From Rhodoferax sp. (lineage in GTDB: Bacteria; Pseudomonadota; Gammaproteobacteria; Burkholderiales; Burkholderiaceae_C), in NCBI GenBank assembly GCA_026785765.1, contig JAJAZK010000252.1, positions 1 to 6,423 of the forward strand: DNA of 6,423 nt, written 5' to 3'. The notes under the pieces are model-generated. The model saw only the letters and a program-made list of their open reading frames with translations. It searched no databases and was not told the DNA's origin. The position numbers were made by a program, and so were the translations under genes. Shown in pieces: positions 5,435 to 6,423 of this stretch; positions within the stretch are counted from its first letter, which is position 1, and the number at the start of each line of letters is the position of its first letter.

Positions 5435-6423
5435 ATGCAACTCGCAGAAACATCGATTCGCCGCCCGGTTTTTGCGACCGTACTGTCGCTGCTGATTGTG
5501 CTGATCGGTGCGGTCTCTTTCAGCCGTCTGACGGTGCGCGAGTATCCCAAGATTGACGAACCGGTGGTCAGCGTGCAGACCCGATTTGGTGGCGCGTCCA
5601 GCGAGGTGATCGAGGGCCAGGTGACGAAGATACTGGAAGACTCCCTGGCTGGTATCGAGGGCGTGGACGTGATCACCTCGATAAGCCGCCAGGAGCGCAG
5701 TCTGATCTCGATTCGTTTTGCGCTCTCGCGTGACGCCGACTCGGCCGCGGCCGATGTGCGCGACAAGGTCTCGCGGGTGCGCCAGCGCCTGCCCCAGGGT
5801 ATTGACGAACCGGTGATTGCCAAAGTCGAAGCAGACGCTTTTCCGGTGGTGTTTCTGGCGATGAGCTCGGATACCCATACCCCGCTGCAATTGACCGAAA
5901 TGGCGAACCAGCTGGTGAAGCCGGTATTGCAAACCGCGCCGGGCGCGGCCGATGTGACGATTTTTGGCGAGCGCAAGTTTTCCATGCGCATCTGGCTTGA
6001 CCCGGACAAACTGGCGGCCTATCGCCTCACCGTGCAGGATGTGGAAGACGCCTTGCGCCGCTCCAACCTGGAAGTGCCAGCGGGACGCATCGAGAGTTCC
6101 CAACGGGAGTTCAACGTTACCGCGGCTACCGACCTGCAGCGGCCAGCCGAGTTCCGGCAAGTGGTGATTCGCACCGTGAACGGGTTGCCGATCCGGATCA
6201 ATGATGTGGCACGGGTGGCTTCGGGGCCAGCCGAAGAGCGTTCCACCGTGCGCCTGAATGGCCGCGAATCGGTGGCCCTGGGCGTGATCCGCCAGGCCAC
6301 CGCCAATCCGCTGGACCTGTCGGCTGGCGGGCGCCAGTTGATGGGGAAGGTTCAGCGTGACCTGCCGCCGGGGGTGGCGAGCGAGGGGGGGGACCCCAAC
6401 TCGGGGTTCATCGACCGCGCCCT
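5435..6423 (+). CDS. RND efflux transporter permease, N-terminal 329 residues (cut by window edge)
   Basis: This is an inner-membrane proton/drug antiporter of the AcrB/HAE-type superfamily, expected to have about 1,030-1,050 residues; the window holds the first 329 codons and two bases. The start is clear: MQLAETSIRRPVFATVLSLL is the usual family opening, with TM1 at about 11-30. The porter domain follows: REYPKIDEPVVSV (35-47), GASSEVIEGQVTKILEDSLA (53-72), SISRQERSLISIRF (82-95), VRDKVSRVRQRLP (108-120), VLQTAPGAADVTIFGERKF (164-182), then DPDKLAAYRLTVQDVEDALR (189-208). INDVARV is at 255-261. The proton-relay residues of TM4 and TM10 lie outside the window. No strong ribosome binding site is seen in the 17-nt gap after the adaptor; translational coupling is likely. 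Residues from about 315 onward depart from the family at positions that are normally conserved (6380-6423), which may be a sequence-quality problem. Confidence 0.95.
   Translation, partial: MQLAETSIRRPVFATVLSLLIVLIGAVSFSRLTVREYPKIDEPVVSVQTRFGGASSEVIEGQVTKILEDSLAGIEGVDVITSISRQERSLISIRFALSRDADSAAADVRDKVSRVRQRLPQGIDEPVIAKVEADAFPVVFLAMSSDTHTPLQLTEMANQLVKPVLQTAPGAADVTIFGERKFSMRIWLDPDKLAAYRLTVQDVEDALRRSNLEVPAGRIESSQREFNVTAATDLQRPAEFRQVVIRTVNGLPIRINDVARVASGPAEERSTVRLNGRESVALGVIRQATANPLDLSAGGRQLMGKVQRDLPPGVASEGGDPNSGFIDRA

Noticed and set aside
5236..6009. Minus-strand open frames of about 250 codons opposite the permease gene, also 5414-6160
   Set aside because: The plus-strand frame from 5435 is an unmistakable RND permease; the opposite frames have no recognisable domain.

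Overview
The window is GC-rich DNA, dense with genes, that most resembles a betaproteobacterium of the order Burkholderiales, probably Comamonadaceae (Rhodoferax/Polaromonas-like). This placement rests on remembered resemblance of the RNase H, PPK2 and RND proteins and on the mltD / methyltransferase / rnhA neighbourhood. No database search was run. There are no tRNA or rRNA genes, no CRISPR array and no recognisable insertion sequence.

Minus-strand block (1-2251). mltD encodes a membrane-bound lytic murein transglycosylase lipoprotein with LysM repeats. It lies 71 nt upstream of a class I polyphosphate kinase 2 (PPK2) gene that runs off the left edge. The PPK2 frame is broken by a TAA at 75-77, just after the Walker A motif. 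The conserved protein continues in the same frame on the other side, so one base change explains the stop.

Divergent block (2252-3631). A 75-nt gap separates mltD from a plus-strand SAM-dependent methyltransferase (YafS-like). Three nt after its stop comes rnhA (RNase HI). The best Shine-Dalgarno sequence and the family N-terminus both place the rnhA start at a rare CTG codon. Two usual neighbours are absent here: gloB between mltD and the methyltransferase, and dnaQ next to rnhA.

Efflux block (3744-6423). After a 112-nt gap come an RND periplasmic adaptor and, 17 nt later, the inner-membrane RND permease, which is cut off by the right edge. Together they should form a proton-driven efflux pump, with the outer-membrane channel encoded elsewhere. 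The adaptor carries an Ala/Pro/Gly-rich insertion of about 140 residues exactly where the beta-barrel domain normally closes with its LRPGMFARV strand. The last ~40 nt of the window translate to an atypical sequence where the permease family is conserved, and may be low-quality sequence.

I see no clearly new multi-gene system. The points worth a second look are the PPK2 stop, the CTG start of rnhA, the adaptor insertion and the doubtful right edge.
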